From NCBI GenBank assembly GCA_003282985.1, contig QBYE01000002.1, positions 32,399-96,398 on the forward strand: a stretch of DNA of 64,000 bases. The letters run 5' to 3'. Positions 9,414 to 19,624 of this stretch are shown in pieces; within the stretch, counting starts at the first letter, position 1, and every line of letters begins with the position of its first letter. Position numbers and translations under genes: made by a program. This DNA is from Pelagibacteraceae bacterium AG-325-E08 (GTDB lineage Bacteria; Pseudomonadota; Alphaproteobacteria; Pelagibacterales; Pelagibacteraceae). The notes under the pieces were generated by a model that was not told the origin of the DNA, ran no database searches, and saw nothing but the letters and a program-made list of their open reading frames with translations.

Positions 9414-10859
9414 ATGGACTTCAACGAATTACCGATTGATAATAAACTCAAAAATTCCATTAAATTTGCTGATTTTAAAACCCCTACTCCAATTCAAAGT
9501 AAATCAATCCCAATTAGTTTAATGGGCAAGGATATATTGGGCACAGCACAAACTGGCACTGGAAAGACTTTAGCCTTTACTATCCCAATGATTAATAAGC
9601 TTATTCTAGATAAAAATGCTATGGCATTAATTATCTGCCCTACTAGAGAGCTTGCAAGTCAAGTTATGCAGACTGTTTTAAAATTAAATGTAAGAGAAAT
9701 TGGAATAGGAAATGCACTTCTTATTGGTGGTGAGGGAATGCAAAAACAACTTAAAAAATTAAAAAAAAGAGCACGTATTATAGTCGGTACCCCGGGTAGA
9801 ATAAATGATCATTTAAAAAGACAAAGTTTAAATTTATCAAAAGTATCATACTTAGTTTTAGATGAAACAGATAGAATGCTAGACATGGGATTTACTCCTC
9901 AAATTGAATTGATCTTAAAGTTTATTCCTAAACGACATCAAACTTTATTATTTTCAGCCACTTTACCCAATAATATTTTAAGAATTTCAGAAAAGTATTT
10001 AAATAACCCAGAAAGAATAGCCGTAGGTTCTTTGTCGACACCAATAGAAAAAATTAAACAAGAAACATTTCAAATAACTCAAGACAAAAAATATCATGAA
10101 TTAATAAATCAATTAGTTGAAAGAAATGGTTCAATATTGGTTTTTGTTAAAACCAAACATGGTGCAGATAAAATTGTTAAGCGCTTAAAATATGACGGAC
10201 ATTCTGCAGATGCAATTCACGGTAATTTAAGACAAAGTAAAAGAGAACGTGTCATTAACAACTTTAGAAATGGTAAGAGTAGAATTTTAATTGCAACTGA
10301 TGTGGCTGCGAGAGGATTGGACATACCTTTAATTCAGCATGTCATTAACTATGACTTACCACAAGTGCCTGAAGACTATATTCATAGAATTGGTAGAACC
10401 GGAAGAGCTGGAAAAGAGGGATCTGCTTTAACATTTCTAACTCCATCAGACCGAACTATGTGGAATTCTATAAGTAGATTAATTAATCCAGATTTTAAAA
10501 TTTTAAAAGAAGGTCAATCAAGAAATTTAAAAGGTAAAAAAAGATTCAAAGCAAGATTTAATAAAGAGAAGAAATTTAAAGATAAGAAAAAATTCTTTAA
10601 AAAAGATGACTCTAGAAAATCAAATTTTAAAGGTAAGAAAAAGTTCTTTAAAAAAGATGACTCTAGAAAGTCAAGTTTTAAAAAAAAGAAAATACCATTT
10701 GGATCTACCAACAATCCAAAATATTTTGGCAAAGAGAAATCTAATAATTCTCAAACTTTTTCAGAAAAAAAGGATTATAAATTTGGTCGTAAAAAGAAGT
10801 TTAAACATAGAAACAAACCTAAAAAATTTTCTTTTAAAAAACACAATCGATCCAGATAA
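9414..10859 (+). CDS. DEAD-box ATP-dependent RNA helicase (RhlE-like) with Lys-rich tail
   Basis: AQTGTGKT, PTRELA, DETD (DEAD-box variant), SAT, HRIGRTGRAG. Confidence 0.93.
   Translation: MDFNELPIDNKLKNSIKFADFKTPTPIQSKSIPISLMGKDILGTAQTGTGKTLAFTIPMINKLILDKNAMALIICPTRELASQVMQTVLKLNVREIGIGNALLIGGEGMQKQLKKLKKRARIIVGTPGRINDHLKRQSLNLSKVSYLVLDETDRMLDMGFTPQIELILKFIPKRHQTLLFSATLPNNILRISEKYLNNPERIAVGSLSTPIEKIKQETFQITQDKKYHELINQLVERNGSILVFVKTKHGADKIVKRLKYDGHSADAIHGNLRQSKRERVINNFRNGKSRILIATDVAARGLDIPLIQHVINYDLPQVPEDYIHRIGRTGRAGKEGSALTFLTPSDRTMWNSISRLINPDFKILKEGQSRNLKGKKRFKARFNKEKKFKDKKKFFKKDDSRKSNFKGKKKFFKKDDSRKSSFKKKKIPFGSTNNPKYFGKEKSNNSQTFSEKKDYKFGRKKKFKHRNKPKKFSFKKHNRSR
10581..10682 (+). repeat. 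two tandem 51-bp units in the helicase tail
   Basis: Encodes DKKKFFKKDDSRKSNFK then GKKKFFKKDDSRKSSFK (15/17 aa identical). Confidence 0.9.
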
Positions 10860-10870
10860 TTCAGTAAAGG

Positions 10871-11035
10871 CTAATAATACAATAAGATAAATATTGTTGC
10901 TAATATGACTGATAATATTAATAAAATAACATAGTTTATTTTGATGTTTAACCTTTTATAAATTTCCTCATTTATTTTTTCCCAAAACAATACTATTAAG
11001 AAAACAATTATCGCTGGAATAATGAATTTAAGCAT
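10871..11035 (-). CDS. 54-aa membrane microprotein
   Basis: Complete ORF MLKFIIPAIIVFLIVLFWEKINEEIYKRLNIKINYVILLILSVILATIFILLYY; two hydrophobic segments; not in the track. Confidence 0.5.
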   Translation of the reverse strand: MLKFIIPAIIVFLIVLFWEKINEEIYKRLNIKINYVILLILSVILATIFILLYY

Positions 11036-11040
11036 TGTTT

Positions 11041-12471
11041 TTAACTCTTATCTCCAACATAAACTGATACACCTCTAGAATTAATATCAACATCAAATTT
11101 CTTATGTAAAGGAGGAAAAGCTCTTTGTGAACAGTCTAATCTATCACATGTTCTACAAGAAACACCGATTGGTATTTCAGTAGTTTTATCTGTTACATTA
11201 ATGTTTTCTGTATAAACAAAATCTTTTGCATATTTGGCATCACATCCTAATCCTATAGATAAAATACTTTTGGATTGACCAAATCTTCCAATTCCTTTTT
11301 CAACAGTTCTTGCAATACAAACATATTTTTCTCCATTGGTCATTTTACTCACTGCAGCTTGAATTACTCCTGGTCTTGTAAATGCTGAATAAACATTCCA
11401 CCTTGGGCATGCTCCTCCATACCTAGGAATTTCAATTCCAGATAAAGAAAATCTTTTTGAAATATTTCCAGCCATATCTACTCTTAAAAAATGGAATGGG
11501 ATTCCTGGTAATTTAGGATCTTGTAAACAAGTAACTCTATGCGTAACTTGTTCAAAAGATGTTGCAAAGGTATTTTGCAAAAGCTCTAAATCATATTTAA
11601 GTTTTTTGCATTCAGTGTGGAAAGGTTTATAGGGCATTAGAATTGCAGCTCCACAATAATTTAATAAGGCTACTTTTGTTAATTTTTTAGACTCCTCAGA
11701 AGGAAATGTGAAAGTAGACAAATAGTCTTCGATCTCTTTAGTAGCTCCTTCTTGAGCAATTTGAGCAGCTGCATGAAGTTTTTTTGTCTCTAAAGAGCTA
11801 TAATCACTAAGTAATAATTCTTTTTTATTTTTATGGTAAATTTTTGAGAAAGGTTTGTCCTCTTCAGGAATTACATCTTTTACAGTAATTCCAAATTCTG
11901 TTTTTAAGTATTCACAAAGAGCTATATATCTAGTTCGATTATTTTTTTGAACTTTTTAAAATACCTTGTTTGCAAATTCCTCTAGCTTAGGAAAATAGTT
12001 TTTATTTTTTTGTAAAAAATCAGAAATAACTTCTCCAGGAAATGAGCTTTTTCTACCATCAACAATTTTACCAGATATTTTTTCAATCTTATTAATTAAT
12101 TCATGATCTTTTTTTTTTAAAATGTCCCCTAGCCTTACAATTGCTTTACCAATTTTAGGATTGGTTCCCACAAGATCTTTTACCTCTGGGCCTAAGATAT
12201 CTAAATCCTCAAATAATTCATCATCAAGAATTTCGGACAAAGTATTTTCTAAGTTTAAATCTGTTTTTGAAGTTAATTGCGAAAGTTCAATGTTAAGTTT
12301 TTCACAAATTTTTAAGAGAAGATCTCCATCAATTTTCCGTTTTCCACCCTCAATTAAATTTAAGTAACTTGGTGAAATACTTAACTCCTCAGCAAGTTTA
12401 TTTGCTTGAAGACCTAATTGTCTTCGAAAAGCCTTGATTTTTGGCCCAATTTTTAGATCTAATTGACTCAT
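11041..12471 (-). pseudogene. ScfR/RamB-type XRE-family regulator (short-chain fatty acyl-responsive family) interrupted by one in-frame TAA at 11956-11958
   Basis: ORFs 12471-11956 (HTH: GLQANKLAEELSISPSYLNLIEGGKRKI) and 11721-11041 (GNISKRFSLSGIEIPRYGGACPRWN, CRTCDRLDCSQRAFPPL) are in the same frame, joined by an otherwise open domain-like stretch. Confidence 0.75.
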
Positions 12472-12479
12472 ATTTTCTA

Positions 12480-12583
12480 TTTGTAAATTTTGTAAATTTA
12501 TTTTTACAAAATTTTTCTTTAATTTACAACACTTTTACACTTTTTTATAGATTTTGTAAATCCTGTAAATTATAAAGTTTACA
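12480..12583. promoter_or_regulatory. dense TTGTAAAT repeat array, putative operator of the adjacent ScfR-type regulator
   Basis: About 8 copies/half-copies of TGTAAA or TTTACA in about 100 bp, including two pairs of direct repeats at 9-bp spacing. Confidence 0.6.
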
Positions 12584-12744
12584 TGGACGAAAAATTAAAA
12601 AACAGTGAAAATGAAGCTCAAATCATAAGACATGAAGACCTTGCTAGACACAATAGCAGAGGAATCTACATGAGAGATGATCATTGTGATTGGGGTTCAA
12701 GTGGAATGCAAGATCTAGTTGAGACCCTAAACGACTCAAACTAG
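12583..12744 (+). CDS. 53-aa acidic small protein upstream of aceA
   Basis: ORF MDEKLKNSENEAQIIRHEDLARHNSRGIYMRDDHCDWGSSGMQDLVETLNDSN; not low complexity; not in the track. Confidence 0.55.
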   Translation: MDEKLKNSENEAQIIRHEDLARHNSRGIYMRDDHCDWGSSGMQDLVETLNDSN

Positions 12745-12805
12745 TTCTAATTCATTCGACTTTATTCATTTCTTACTAAGACTTTAACATCATAGGATTA
12801 TTATA

Positions 12806-14080
12806 ATGAGTGCAGAAAATATCTCATATGACTTAAAAAGATTTGCAGGAATAAAAAGGGACTATACTCCTGAAGAAGTTGAAAGACTTAGAGGATCCAT
12901 AAAAATTGAATATTCTATATGTAAACAACAATCTACTAAATTGTGGAAACTACTTAATTCTGAACCTTATGTGAATACACTAGGATCTTTATCCGGTAAC
13001 CACGCAGTTCAACACGCAAAAGCTGGATTAAAAGCGATTTATTTAAGTGGATGGCAGGTTGCAGCAGATGCTAACAGTGCTGGAGAGATGTACCCTGATC
13101 AATCTCTATATCCATATGACAGTGCTCCAAAATTAGTTGAGTCAATGAATAATGCTTTAATAAGAGCTGATCAAATTCAACATATGGAATTAAAAGATGG
13201 TGATATGAAGACAGAAAAAAGAGTTGATTATATGCTACCAATTATTGCAGATGGAGAGGCAGGTTTTGGTGGACCATTAAATGTATTTGAACTTGCAAAA
13301 AAATTTATTAAAGCAGGTGCTGCAGGCGTTCACTTTGAAGATCAATTAGCTAGCGAAAAAAAATGTGGTCATATGGGTGGAAAAGTACTTGTTCCAACTG
13401 GTACGATGATCAAAAATTTAAAGGCAGCAAGACTAGCTGCAGATATAGCGGATGTACCATTAATTATTTTAGCAAGAACTGATGCTAATGCCGCAAAACT
13501 AATTACCAATGATCATGATGAAAATGATAAAACTTTCCTTACTGGTGAAAGATCTCCAGAAGGTTTTTATTATGTTAAAGCAGGTATTGATCAAGCAATA
13601 TCAAGAGGTTTAGCTTACGCACCTTATTCAGATTTAATTTGGTGTGAAACTGCAACTCCTAATCTTGAAGAAGCAAAAAAATTTGCTGATGCTATTCATG
13701 AAAAATTTCCTGGAAAGCTTTTAGCTTATAATTGTTCACCTTCATTTAATTGGAAAAAACATTTGTCTGATAGTGAGATTGCGACTTTTCAACAAGAGAT
13801 AAGTAAAATGGGCTATAAATTTCAATTCATTACATTAGCTGGATTTCATACTCAAAATATTGCAATTTTTGAATTAGCTGAAAAATATAAAAACGAAGGC
13901 ATGACAGCTTATTCAAAAATTCAAGAACAAGAATTTGCTCGTGAGAAAGATGGTTACACAAGTGTCAAACATCAAAGAGAAGTTGGTACTTCTTATTTTG
14001 ACGCTGTTTCTAACACTATAAGCAGTGGTAAAAGTTCAACAACAGCGATGGCAGGGTCAACAGAGTCCGAGCAATTCTAA
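12806..14080 (+). CDS. aceA: isocitrate lyase
   Basis: [37 protein letters not shown]. Confidence 0.97.
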   Translation: MSAENISYDLKRFAGIKRDYTPEEVERLRGSIKIEYSICKQQSTKLWKLLNSEPYVNTLGSLSGNHAVQHAKAGLKAIYLSGWQVAADANSAGEMYPDQSLYPYDSAPKLVESMNNALIRADQIQHMELKDGDMKTEKRVDYMLPIIADGEAGFGGPLNVFELAKKFIKAGAAGVHFEDQLASEKKCGHMGGKVLVPTGTMIKNLKAARLAADIADVPLIILARTDANAAKLITNDHDENDKTFLTGERSPEGFYYVKAGIDQAISRGLAYAPYSDLIWCETATPNLEEAKKFADAIHEKFPGKLLAYNCSPSFNWKKHLSDSEIATFQQEISKMGYKFQFITLAGFHTQNIAIFELAEKYKNEGMTAYSKIQEQEFAREKDGYTSVKHQREVGTSYFDAVSNTISSGKSSTTAMAGSTESEQF

Positions 14081-14107
14081 AACACAGTCCTCTTAAAAAA
14101 AATAGTT

Positions 14108-14152
14108 ATCTAACTGGCCCAGAAATGGGTCTGTTAGATTATCAATTTTTTC
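14108..14152 (+). terminator. intrinsic terminator after aceA
   Basis: ATCTAACtggCCCAgaaaTGGGtctGTTAGAT followed by a T-rich run. Confidence 0.8.
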
Positions 14153-14158
14153 TTTAAA

Positions 14159-15085
14159 TTATTTTTTTTTGAATAATCTTGTTATAAATCTTAATTTCCA
14201 TGAGATTATATTAAATAATCTTTTAAAATATAAACTGATAATAGTCTCATTTTTATATTTATTTACATCAATAATTTCATCAATTTTTAATGAACATGCA
14301 CCCCTAATATCTTTAAAATTTTTACCTCTGAATTCTGGAAACTTATTAAAATAATTATTAGTAATATGCTCAATAAAGCAATTAGGATCAAGTTTGTTAT
14401 TTATTTCAGGCAACAGAGTTGCTTTGAAATAGTTAATATTTAAGGCGTTTAAACCTATTGAGGATCTTTCGGTTATTCCATAATTGTGTCTAAAATTATG
14501 GACCTTTCTTTTGAAATTCCACCAGTTTGAATTAATAAAATCGTTAAATTGATTTTGATCATATATCCAAAAACAACAATAATTTTCTAAATCATTTATA
14601 ATAAAATTTTGTGAATTTAAGTTAAAAAATTTATTCAATTTTTCTGATATATGAATACTGTAATTTTCATTATTTTCGTTGTTTTTTTCATATATCAAAA
14701 AACCTAAATTAAATTTATTTTCTGATAAACTTTTTTGGTATCTTAGATAATATTGTAAATTTCTTTCAGTAAACTTAATGTCGTGTTCCAGATACATATA
14801 GTAATCATAATTACCTTTTTGTTTTTGCATTTCTGGCCTAGTAAGCCAAGTCAAATAACCTTTTTTCAAATCATCATTATTAATTTGATGGTTAATTATA
14901 TTGGCATCTAATTCTTTATCATTTAAAAAGTTATTATGGGTATGAATGAATATATCTGTTGGAAGAGAAAGTTTTTTTAGATTTAAAATATTTTCCTTTA
15001 AATAATCAAATCTAGTTAAGTTTCTATATCCCTCTTTTTTTTCAGGATTTGGATTGTAAAAAGGTATATGAATAGATATAGACAT
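14159..15085 (-). CDS. hypothetical protein, possible glycosyltransferase-like
   Basis: Start chosen at MSISIHIPFYNPN rather than the upstream hydrophobic extension; YDYYMYLEHDIKF resembles a DxD-type glycosyltransferase context. Confidence 0.5.
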   Translation of the reverse strand: MSISIHIPFYNPNPEKKEGYRNLTRFDYLKENILNLKKLSLPTDIFIHTHNNFLNDKELDANIINHQINNDDLKKGYLTWLTRPEMQKQKGNYDYYMYLEHDIKFTERNLQYYLRYQKSLSENKFNLGFLIYEKNNENNENYSIHISEKLNKFFNLNSQNFIINDLENYCCFWIYDQNQFNDFINSNWWNFKRKVHNFRHNYGITERSSIGLNALNINYFKATLLPEINNKLDPNCFIEHITNNYFNKFPEFRGKNFKDIRGACSLKIDEIIDVNKYKNETIISLYFKRLFNIISWKLRFITRLFKKK

Positions 15086-15126
15086 TTTTAAAATTAAAAT
15101 TATAAACAAATTTAACATTTTTAATA

Positions 15127-16080
15127 ATGAAAAAAATATTAATAACGGGTGGAACAGGATATCTTGGTAGGAATTTAGCACTTTTTTACAAAAACAAATA
15201 TAAAGTCTTTATTGGTGCAAGAAACAATAAACAAAATTTTTTAGTAAAAAACTTAACAAATTGTGAAGTGGTTCCTCTTGATGTTTCTAACATTGAGTCT
15301 GTAAATGATTGCTTAAACTATTCTAAGCCTGACATTGTTATTCATGCGGCTGCTACTAAATTTGTTGATCTATCTGAAAAATTTCCTTTTGAATGTATTG
15401 ATATAAACATTGTTGGATCAGCTAACATAGCAAGAGCATGCTTAAATAAAAAAATTCCTACAGTAATTGGTGTATCAACAGATAAGGCATCGCCACCTAT
15501 TAAAAATATTTATGGTTTAAGTAAATCATGTATGGAAAGACTTTTTTCCTCTATTGAGCCTTACGGTAAAACAAAATTTATCTGTGTTAGATATGGAAAT
15601 GTGACATGGTCAACAGGTTCAGTGCTTCCTATTTGGAAGCAAATGTTCAATAAAAACAAAACTATTTTAACTACAGGACCTAACATGAGAAGATTTTTTT
15701 TCTCAGTTGATGAAGCTGTAAGTTTAATTGATCAAGCATTAAAATTAAAAACTAAGTTGGCTGGTAAAATTCTTTCTGCAGAAATGAAATCATCGAAAAT
15801 GATAGATATTTTAAAAGTCTGGATTAAAAAATTTGGTGGAAATTACAAAATAATACAAACTAGAAAAGGGGATAGATTAGATGAGTATTTAATTGGAGAA
15901 GATGAATTAAAATACGCTGAAGTTTTAAAGATTAAAAACAAAAAATATTTTGTTATAAATTTTAATAAATTATCAAAAAGACCACTTAAAAAAATTGTTT
16001 CTTCAAAAGATGCTAAAAAATTATTACAGTCTGAAATAGAAAAGATAATTCAATTTGGACTAAGATCTAATGAGCTCTAA
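15127..16080 (+). CDS. NAD-dependent sugar-nucleotide epimerase/dehydratase
   Basis: ITGGTGYLGRNLA, STDKASPPIKNIYGLSK (STDKA..P.N.YG.SK as in PseB/FlaA1-like enzymes), CVRYGNV. Confidence 0.8.
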   Translation: MKKILITGGTGYLGRNLALFYKNKYKVFIGARNNKQNFLVKNLTNCEVVPLDVSNIESVNDCLNYSKPDIVIHAAATKFVDLSEKFPFECIDINIVGSANIARACLNKKIPTVIGVSTDKASPPIKNIYGLSKSCMERLFSSIEPYGKTKFICVRYGNVTWSTGSVLPIWKQMFNKNKTILTTGPNMRRFFFSVDEAVSLIDQALKLKTKLAGKILSAEMKSSKMIDILKVWIKKFGGNYKIIQTRKGDRLDEYLIGEDELKYAEVLKIKNKKYFVINFNKLSKRPLKKIVSSKDAKKLLQSEIEKIIQFGLRSNEL

Positions 16081-16750
16081 AAAAATTAATCATGCTTTTA
16101 TTATGGCTGCTGGTCGTGGAACTCGACTAAGACCTTTGACAAAAAAAATACCTAAAGGATTAATAAAATTTAAACAAACATCATTAATAGCAAACGGAAT
16201 AAAAAAACTTAAAAAATATATAGATTTCATCCATATTTCAGTGGGTTATAAAGGCCCAATACTCGCTAAGCATCTAATAGAAGAAAAAGTATCATCTATC
16301 ATTAATACAGATAAAAAAGGAAACTCATGGTGGATTTTTAATTCAATATTTAAATCTTTTGACACACCTATGTACGTTCTTACTTGTGATAATGTTACTA
16401 ATATCGATTTTAAAAAAATTGAGAAAGACTATTATAGAAAAGGTCAGCCTATTTGCATGATAATACCTACAAAGCCAATTAAAGGTTTAGCAGGAGACTA
16501 CATATTTAGAAAAAAAAATATTATTCAAGGATTATCAAGAAAGATTAAATCAGATATTTATTGTACTGGCATTCAAGTATTAAATCCAAAAAAAATAAAT
16601 GATAAGATTAAGTCTACAGACGATTTTAATATTCTTTGGAAAAGATTAATAAAAATTAATCAGCTATATGTTTCTGATGTTATGCCAAAAAAATGGTATA
16701 CTGTAGATAACGTGGACAATTACAAAAAGTTAAAAAAAATTTTCAAATAG
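16070..16750 (+). CDS. sugar nucleotidyltransferase
   Basis: FIMAAGRGTRLRPLTKKIPKGLI NTP-transferase signature. Confidence 0.85.
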   Translation: MSSKKINHAFIMAAGRGTRLRPLTKKIPKGLIKFKQTSLIANGIKKLKKYIDFIHISVGYKGPILAKHLIEEKVSSIINTDKKGNSWWIFNSIFKSFDTPMYVLTCDNVTNIDFKKIEKDYYRKGQPICMIIPTKPIKGLAGDYIFRKKNIIQGLSRKIKSDIYCTGIQVLNPKKINDKIKSTDDFNILWKRLIKINQLYVSDVMPKKWYTVDNVDNYKKLKKIFK

Positions 16751-16753
16751 TAG

Positions 16754-17893
16754 ATGATAAATAAAAACTTCGGTTTTGGAACTCAGATTAGAAAATCTCC
16801 GTATTTTGACTCTACCGTAAAATGGGGAGCAACAGGATTTTCTGTGTATAATCATATGTATATTCCAAGAGATTTTGGAAATCCTGAACAAAATTTTTGG
16901 AATTTGATAAAAAAATCTATACTTTGTGATGTCTCTGTTGAAAGACAGGTAGAAATTACAGGTCCTGATGCTTATAAATTTGTTCAACTACTAACTCCTA
17001 GAGATTTATCAAAACTTTCTATTGGTCAATGTAAATATGTTCTAATTACAAATGATGATGGAGGAATATTAAACGATCCTGTGCTTCTTAGATTAGCAGA
17101 AAATCATTTTTGGTTATCTCTTGCAGATAGTGATATTTTGCTATGGGCTCAAGGTGTAGCTATAAATTCAACATTGAATGTTAAAATTGTTGAACCAGAT
17201 GTTTCTCCTTTGCAATTACAAGGACCTACATCAGCTCAAATAATGATTAAATTATTTGGTGAAGATATTAAAAATCTTAAATATTATTGGTTTAAAGAAT
17301 ATAATTTAGATGGAATTCCACTTATTATTTCTAGAACTGGATGGTCTAGTGAATTTGGTTATGAAATTTTTTTAAGAGATGGAACTAAAGGAAATCAGCT
17401 TTATGAAAAAATTATGAAAGCTGGAAAAGAATATGGTGTTGAGCCAGGTCATACATCATCAATAAGAAGAATTGAAGGCGGGATGCTATCATATCACGCT
17501 GATGCTGACATTAATACAAATCCATTCGAGTTGGGTCTTGATAGATTGGTAAATTTAGATAGTGAAATTAATTTTATAGGAAAAAAAGCTTTAAAAAAAA
17601 TTAAACATGACGGAATTAAAAGAAAGCAAGTTGGTTTAGAACTTAATTGTGAACCTTTAAAAGGACCCAACACAACTTTTTGGCCAGCTTATAAATATGA
17701 CAAAAGAATTGGTAAAGTAACTTCAGCTGTTTATTCCCCAAGACTAAAAAAGAATATAGCACTTGCAATGATTGAAATAGATCATTCAAAAGTTGGAAAT
17801 CAAATTACTATTATAATTGATGATAAAAAAATTAATTCTTTAATTATAGAAAAACCTTTTTATGATCCACAAAAAAAAATAGCGTCTAGTTAA
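16754..17893 (+). CDS. GcvT-family aminomethyltransferase, DmdA-like
   Basis: VYNHMYIP, DVSVERQVEITGPDA, QLLTPRDLSKLSIGQCKYV, SRTGWSSEFGYEIFL. Confidence 0.75.
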   Translation: MINKNFGFGTQIRKSPYFDSTVKWGATGFSVYNHMYIPRDFGNPEQNFWNLIKKSILCDVSVERQVEITGPDAYKFVQLLTPRDLSKLSIGQCKYVLITNDDGGILNDPVLLRLAENHFWLSLADSDILLWAQGVAINSTLNVKIVEPDVSPLQLQGPTSAQIMIKLFGEDIKNLKYYWFKEYNLDGIPLIISRTGWSSEFGYEIFLRDGTKGNQLYEKIMKAGKEYGVEPGHTSSIRRIEGGMLSYHADADINTNPFELGLDRLVNLDSEINFIGKKALKKIKHDGIKRKQVGLELNCEPLKGPNTTFWPAYKYDKRIGKVTSAVYSPRLKKNIALAMIEIDHSKVGNQITIIIDDKKINSLIIEKPFYDPQKKIASS

Positions 17894-18852
17894 AGCTTCA
17901 CAATCTTTGTTTTTTCAATTTTACCCTCAAAGAAATCAATAATATTTTGTGCAGTTTCAAGACTCATATTTTCTAAACATTCTTTAGTAAACGTTGCTGC
18001 ATGAGGGCTTAATAATACTCTTTTATTTTTAAGTAATGGATTGTCTTTATCTGGTGGTTCTTTTTCAAAAACATCTAAACCAGCAAATGATATAATGCTA
18101 TTGTTTAAAGCTGTATTTAAATCATTTTCATTAACTACACCACCCCTTGAAGCATTTATAATAATTGAACTTTTTTTCATTAAAGAAATTTCTTTATAAG
18201 AAATCATATTTTTAGTTTTTTCAGTTAAAGGTACACTCATAGAGACAATATCTGCTTCTTTTAAAGTATCCTCTAAATTAGTTATTTTTTTTCCACCTAA
18301 TGATTTTATTGTTTTTTCATCTATATAAGGATCATAAACCAACACATTCATATCAAAGCCAAGACATTTTTTAATTAATTTTTTTCCTATACGACCAAAA
18401 CCAATAATCAATATTTTTTTATTAAAAACTTCAAAGTTATCATTAATTTGTAAATGAATTGCTTTATGAAAATTACCTTCTCTAACCATTTGATCAAACA
18501 TTTCTCGACCTTTATATATATTTAGGATCATGAACATAATATGTTCTGCAGGTGAGGTAGAGGTTGAGTTATGAGTAACTAGAAGCGTAATATTATTTTC
18601 TTTAATATAGTTCGTATCTACATTGTCATAGCCCACACCATGTCTAGCGATTACTTTAAGTTTTTTACAATTTTTAAGTATTTCATAATCCAATTTTCCA
18701 CGTCTTAAAGTTACACCATCATATTTTGGTAAAATTTTTAAAAGGTTCTCTCTGGATAAATCTGTGATCAAATCAACACTTAAATCTTTATTTGATTTAA
18801 GTAATTCGATGCCCCTACTATTCATAGTATCTATTATTCCAATTTTATACAT
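17890..18852 (-). CDS. D-2-hydroxyacid dehydrogenase (phosphoglycerate dehydrogenase-like)
   Basis: IARHGVGYDNVD, IIGFGRIGKKL, INASRGGVVNENDL, GLDVFEKEPP. Confidence 0.88.
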   Translation of the reverse strand: MYKIGIIDTMNSRGIELLKSNKDLSVDLITDLSRENLLKILPKYDGVTLRRGKLDYEILKNCKKLKVIARHGVGYDNVDTNYIKENNITLLVTHNSTSTSPAEHIMFMILNIYKGREMFDQMVREGNFHKAIHLQINDNFEVFNKKILIIGFGRIGKKLIKKCLGFDMNVLVYDPYIDEKTIKSLGGKKITNLEDTLKEADIVSMSVPLTEKTKNMISYKEISLMKKSSIIINASRGGVVNENDLNTALNNSIISFAGLDVFEKEPPDKDNPLLKNKRVLLSPHAATFTKECLENMSLETAQNIIDFFEGKIEKTKIVKL

Positions 18853-18856
18853 ACAT

Positions 18857-19624
18857 TTATGACTTAATATTATATCCTCTTTTTAGAAGTATAGTGACCA
18901 TTGTCACACAAATAATTAAAAATAAAATCATTAGACCAATACTTATCCAAATATTAAAGTCAGACACACCATAAAATGAAAATCTTAAGCCATCAATTAG
19001 ATAAACCACTGGATTAAAATAAGAAACAGTTTGCCAGAAAGGTGGCAACATATCTAAAGAGTATAAGCTTCCCCCTAAAAAAACCATTGGTGTAATAACT
19101 AATGATGGAATGATAGACATTTGCTCAAAGTTTTTACTAACAACTCCAATTAAAAAACCAAATAATGCAAAAGTGAAAGAGACTAAAATTAACAAGAATA
19201 TCATTAACATTGGATATTCAACAGTTACCTCAGCAAAAAATGAAGCAGTGGCATAAATTACAGCACCTACGATTAAGGTTTTGGTGGCACCTGCTCCAAC
19301 AAAAGCTAAAACAGTTTCAAGTGTTGAAATAGGTGCTGCTAAAATCTCATTAATCGTTCCATTAAATTTTGGAAAAAATATTCCAAAAGAAGTGTTACTT
19401 ATTGATTGAGTAAGTAGCGTTAGCATCAATAAACCTGGAACGATATATGAACCATAGCTTACACCATCAATTTTTTGTATATAACCACCAATCACTGAAC
19501 CAAAAACAACAAAATATAATGATGTGGATATTACTGGTGAGAGAAGAGATTGACCTACAGTTCTTAAGAATCTATTCATCTCATGAACATATATAGCTTT
19601 AAAACCATAATAATTAAATTTCAT
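18857..19624 (-). CDS. ABC-2 type transporter permease
   Basis: Six-TM ABC-2 membrane protein, NPVVYLIDGLRFSFYG. Confidence 0.88.
   Translation of the reverse strand: MKFNYYGFKAIYVHEMNRFLRTVGQSLLSPVISTSLYFVVFGSVIGGYIQKIDGVSYGSYIVPGLLMLTLLTQSISNTSFGIFFPKFNGTINEILAAPISTLETVLAFVGAGATKTLIVGAVIYATASFFAEVTVEYPMLMIFLLILVSFTFALFGFLIGVVSKNFEQMSIIPSLVITPMVFLGGSLYSLDMLPPFWQTVSYFNPVVYLIDGLRFSFYGVSDFNIWISIGLMILFLIICVTMVTILLKRGYNIKS

Noticed and set aside
10514-10890. Two ORFs overlapping the helicase tail on both strands (10514-10732 minus, 10606-10890 plus)
   Set aside because: Low-complexity shadow ORFs of the Lys-rich tail.
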